This document shows positions 60,437 to 64,000 of a stretch of DNA of 64,000 nucleotides, one piece after another (within the stretch, counting starts at the first letter, position 1; each line of letters begins with the position of its first letter). A program made the translations under genes and the position numbers. The stretch covers positions 188,501 through 252,500 of the forward strand of contig LSRY02000012.1 in the NCBI GenBank assembly GCA_001643675.2. The letters run 5' to 3'. Origin of the DNA: Monocercomonoides exilis. Its lineage: Eukaryota > Preaxostyla > Oxymonadida > Polymastigidae. Below the pieces are notes generated by a model. That model saw only the letters and a program-made list of their open reading frames with translations, ran no database searches and had not been told where the DNA came from.

Positions 60437-63400
60437 TCATGTTTCTACATCTTTTGAATAGAAACTTTCAATAAACCTGCTTCTCTCCTCCGAATCTGAG
60501 AAAACCTTCAGCGTATCTTCACTTCCATTCCCCGAAGCCAAAGTTAGTCTTCTTCGCCCAGTCTCCATCTCCATCAGGCTGCTCCGCTTCCACTTCCCTT
60601 TATCGCCGCATTTCGAACAAGGAAATGGCGGAATGGGAAACAACACCACTGCCACTGTCTTCTGGCAGCCGGTGCATGTGAAGAAGCGGCGCTTTGTTGA
60701 AATGAGCGAAAGATGATGAAGCGAATCGTGCTTCCCCTTTGAGCACAGAGGTTTCGCTGCACACGAAGAAGTTTTGACTTTCTGCTTCGTTTCCAGTGTT
60801 GGTACTGAAGTGACATACACATCATCGTCTGTCTGTGACGCAAGTGAAGACTTGTCCTCTTTGATTTCTTTAATGAGAGTGCCAAATTTGGATGAAAATC
60901 TCGAACTAGTTGTCTCATTCTCAGACACATTTGAAGCAGATTTTGAATCAGACTGTGCATTTTTATTGTTATATTCCCGTTTTGGGTATGTATACAGATC
61001 CTTTTTGTTGATGAAAATGCCCTGCTCCCTCAACCTTGTGATCTCCTCTTCATTCTTCTTTTCGCAATACCCCGTTTTCTTCTCTCGGGAGACAAGGCCA
61101 CACACACTGCACCACCACACCATCACCTTCATCTCTGTCACTTCTGCTTTCTTCAGCAGCATCCGCTCCTCCTTTTCCATCTCGTCCCACTTCGCATTCT
61201 CTCTTCGCTCTTCTTCAATCTCTATCGCTTCAAACATCTTCTGCAAATAGGGGTCTTTAAGAAGTGTCGGATCAGACAAAAAGGCTGCATTTCCAGCAAG
61301 CATACCAATTCCCCCATCTGAATTGTCACTTCCAGTACTCATTTTCTCTTCAAACTCTTTGAATTCCTCTTCTTCCTTTTCTGCTTCTTCAACAAGTCTT
61401 TGGATGATCGCTTTTGTTTCCTCGCTCATTCGTTCACTTTCCGACACGATTGGCAAGTTGAAATGACTCTTTTCAATTTTCTCCTTTTCTTTTGCTTCTT
61501 CTTTCTTTTCATCTCCTTTGATATTGTCCAATCTGCTGAACAGCCTGTCAGCTGCAGATATTTGCTTCAGTGCTTTTTCTCTTTCCTGTTTTGAAGGCGA
61601 GACTATCGAGTCAATCTGAAGTGCATCTGCAGAATTCGACAAACTGCGCTTTTTGTGCGGAGAAAGAGGAGCCATTGCAGAATGAAGTGAAGATGATGCT
61701 TTAGAGCGTGAAACAGCATCTGAACGTGAAGGAGACTTTAAAAGAGAAGAATTTGAAGCAGAAGCAGACAAAGTCACAGGAGATTTTGGTGAAGTTATTG
61801 AGCTCTTTTGCGATTCTGTCATATCATCTTTTTCATCACTGGAAAGCAGCCCAGAAAACATTTCCTCAAACGAAAGAGAAGATTTCTGCGGAGTTTTAAC
61901 TGGCAAAGCGGAATTTGCTGTCTGCTGCTTCTTTAATGACTTCAACGTCTCAGAAGCCTTCTGAAGCTTTCTTTTGTTCTCCTCCTGCTTTGATTCGAAA
62001 TGAGATGAAGATGAAGGAAATACACTCGATGACGATGAGAACAGAGACGAAATAAAAGGATCAGAAATGGCAGAATTGTCTGGTTCATCAACTGCAAGAG
62101 ATGATAATGCTGGATCAACTTCAGGTTTTTTGATAGAAATTGCACTTTTGTTGGAAGATGACAAAGAATCATTCGTCAACTTTGAGCGTTTTAAAGGAGG
62201 CGAACGAAGTGAATCTGAACTTTGTTCAATTTTCATTCTTTTTGCACTCCCAAATGCTTTTTGATCATTGGATTGTTCATTTTTGTCATCGTCATCTATT
62301 TTTAATGCATCGTCTGAAAGATTAATAACCTTGTCTCTTGGTGGCGACGTTAAGTGGGATCTGTCTGGCCGGATTCTTTTCTTTGCCGGCTGCGACATAA
62401 TTTCATCTTCATCTTTTTTCAGTTTTTGAGCTGAATCAACAGACTTCGCTATTTTGTGTTGCTGATCATTGTTTGACTTAGTCTCTTCTTGTGCTTTTTT
62501 GACTGAAGACTTTAATTCTTGTGTTATTGTCGATGCAACTTTTTTGATCCCCATTTCTGGAACTGCTAAAGATTCGTCGCTTTTCAACTTTTTGGCTTTT
62601 CTTTCTGCTGCTTCTTTATACTTTTCCATCAGCTGTGCATGTTTTGACAGCACAAGAGATGTTCTATGGAACACATAATCAATAGGAAAATTTAGCAACA
62701 AGAAAAATATCAGTCAAAATATTAGTTTTTTTGAAGGAAAAAATAATAGCACACTTTGTTGGCAATGGCCTGGTTGTGTTCTTTGAGGCTAATGTTGGCT
62801 CGCGCAATGTGGCTCTGATGAATGCTCCTTTGACTGCTGCCAGTTTCTTCTGTTCCAGTGTCTCTCTGTGGCTTGCTTCTTCTTTCTCTCTTTTCAGCCT
62901 GAAGAATATTGCGTTTTTGTGTCACCACAAACAAAGTTTAATGGAAAAAATATTCTTTTAAACAAACAAAAAAATTGTGTACAAACATTTCTTGACTCAC
63001 TCTTGCATGAAAAACGCAACACATTCCATCTCTTTTATCAATTGGTGTGTTGCACACTCGTCCATCAGCTTTTCTTAGTATTTTGCAACGGCCATAATCT
63101 TTAACACTCCCTATTAACATCTTAAAAAATATAAACACATTTAATAATAATTCGTGCTTCCAATAAATTTCATTCACAATAGAAATATTGTGCCAACTAT
63201 TTGACTTGCATCATCAACTGACAGCGATATCGAACCAGGCTTTTGTGAAGTCAACACTTTTGGATTTGCAACATAAATGAGATCTCCTTCCTTTGATGAA
63301 ATAATTTGAAGCATTAAAAACATTCTTTGTCTTCCAAAAAATCACACCACAGGATGAGATAAAAATGTTCTGGCAATTCCAGAACGATGAATTTCACTCA

Positions 63401-64000
63401 GTTTTTGCTGCGCACACGAATGCGCTTCGCCAAACAAAAGTAAACTACAAACATATTCGTTATGCTACCCAAGACAGAAATAAAAATTCTTTCAAACCTT
63501 GACCATGTTGAACTGAGATCATGAAGAGACCAAACAGTATAAAATTGTCCATTCTTTGCTTGAGAAGTTCTTGATTCAATAAATACTCCCCACTATTAAA
63601 GTTAAATTTCACAATAATCAAGCAAGAAAAACTTTCACACTGTCATAAATTGCAGTGATTGACTTGCCAATATGTCTTTTGCAATCTCAGAAAACTTTAA
63701 TGTTTGCATTCCTTTTGTAGCATTTTTAAACTGATCTTGAGTTATTGTTCTCTCTCTAATGATGAATCATTTACGAATTTTTCACAAAACAGGGGGAAAA
63801 AATTTTACAAACATAATATTAAAACCAGAAGTACTATCTATTTGCTGTACGACTTCACTTGCTTCTGAAAGTTGATTCGAAGATACACGTGTGTGATAAA
63901 ATTCTTGAAGTGTTCCTGAAACAATTTGTTTGAAAATTAATAAAATTATTATAAAAAAATTTCAAACTTGGCAAACAAGATAATTGTTTTCCAGTTTCAT
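60437..64000 (-). CDS. MCM10: MCM10 replication initiation factor, 5' end beyond the window
   Basis: Binds DNA, CMG helicase and Pol alpha at origins and activates the helicase. Exons read from the right edge: SEASEVVQQIDST and QFKNATKGMQTLKFSEIAKDIL segments, the OB-fold (GVFIESRTSQAKNGQFYTVWSL, positions ~63490-63590; LLFGEAHSCAQQKLSE; GDLIYVANPKVL), then SLSVDDASQI|MLIGSVKDYGRCK. Next comes the zinc finger CK...VCNTPIDKRDGMCCVFHAR. Exon 62898-62753 follows, then a large last exon 62663-60437. That last exon is Ser/Lys-rich and disordered, then ends in the MCM10 C-terminal zinc domain: RRFFTCTGCQKTVAVVL, PPFPCSKCGDKGKW. A preceding CSVCGLVSREKKTGYC is a further Cys motif. The order OB fold, CCCH finger, C-terminal ribbon is diagnostic. 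The start lies right of 64000. Confidence 0.93.

Overview
The window is nuclear DNA from a small flagellated unicellular eukaryote. Genes sit on both strands and use the standard genetic code. Short GT-AG introns (about 45-310 nt), some before tiny exons, interrupt very long exons. Coding DNA is near 40-50% GC; gaps and introns are far more AT-rich and full of A/T runs. An axonemal dynein heavy chain shows the lineage has flagella. Poly-Ser and Glu/Lys/Arg-rich proteins, short introns and a standard code would fit a preaxostylan or oxymonad-like metamonad. That placement is an inference from style, not a phylogenetic result.

Layout. 1-10.9 kb, minus strand: a coiled-coil protein of unknown function (8485-10938), then the N-terminal two thirds of an inner-arm-type dynein heavy chain that runs off the left edge. 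10.9-18.25 kb: gene-poor, about 7 kb of AT-rich DNA holding several families of short terminal-inverted-repeat elements, some nested inside others. 18.26-20.2 kb, minus: a protein made almost wholly of about 21 ankyrin-like 30-residue repeats. 20.2-23.4 kb: a gap without a recognisable gene. 23.4-26.9 kb, minus: UTP13/TBL3, a small-subunit processome WD40 protein. 27.2-37.1 kb, plus: a roughly 3,215-residue serine-rich protein of unknown function. 37.5-42.8 kb, plus: a BCAS3-like WD40 protein with a very long charged tail. 43.9-46.1 kb, minus: a MYST (Tip60/Esa1-type) histone acetyltransferase in eight exons. 46.4-47.2 kb, plus: the SSU72 phosphatase. 47.9-48.8 kb, minus: COP9 signalosome subunit 7. 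49.8-51.1 kb, plus: an alpha/beta hydrolase. 51.8-53.7 kb: a palindrome with two 900-nt arms. 55.1-59.9 kb, plus: a long coiled-coil protein. 60.4 kb to the right edge, minus: the replication factor MCM10.

Gene models for UTP13, the serine-rich protein, the BCAS3-like protein, the acetyltransferase, SSU72, CSN7, the hydrolase and the 55-kb coiled-coil protein were assembled by hand from splice signals, reading phase and family conservation. In each the exons sum to a whole number of codons. Two models need a GC-AG intron to stay in phase.

There is no operon logic. The content is a sample of core nuclear functions (rRNA processing, chromatin acetylation, Pol II CTD dephosphorylation, replication initiation, COP9) plus flagellar motility and lineage-specific low-complexity proteins. 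The parts least explained by known biology are the palindrome, the nested element cluster, the homogenised repeat gene and the two giant low-complexity or coiled-coil proteins.
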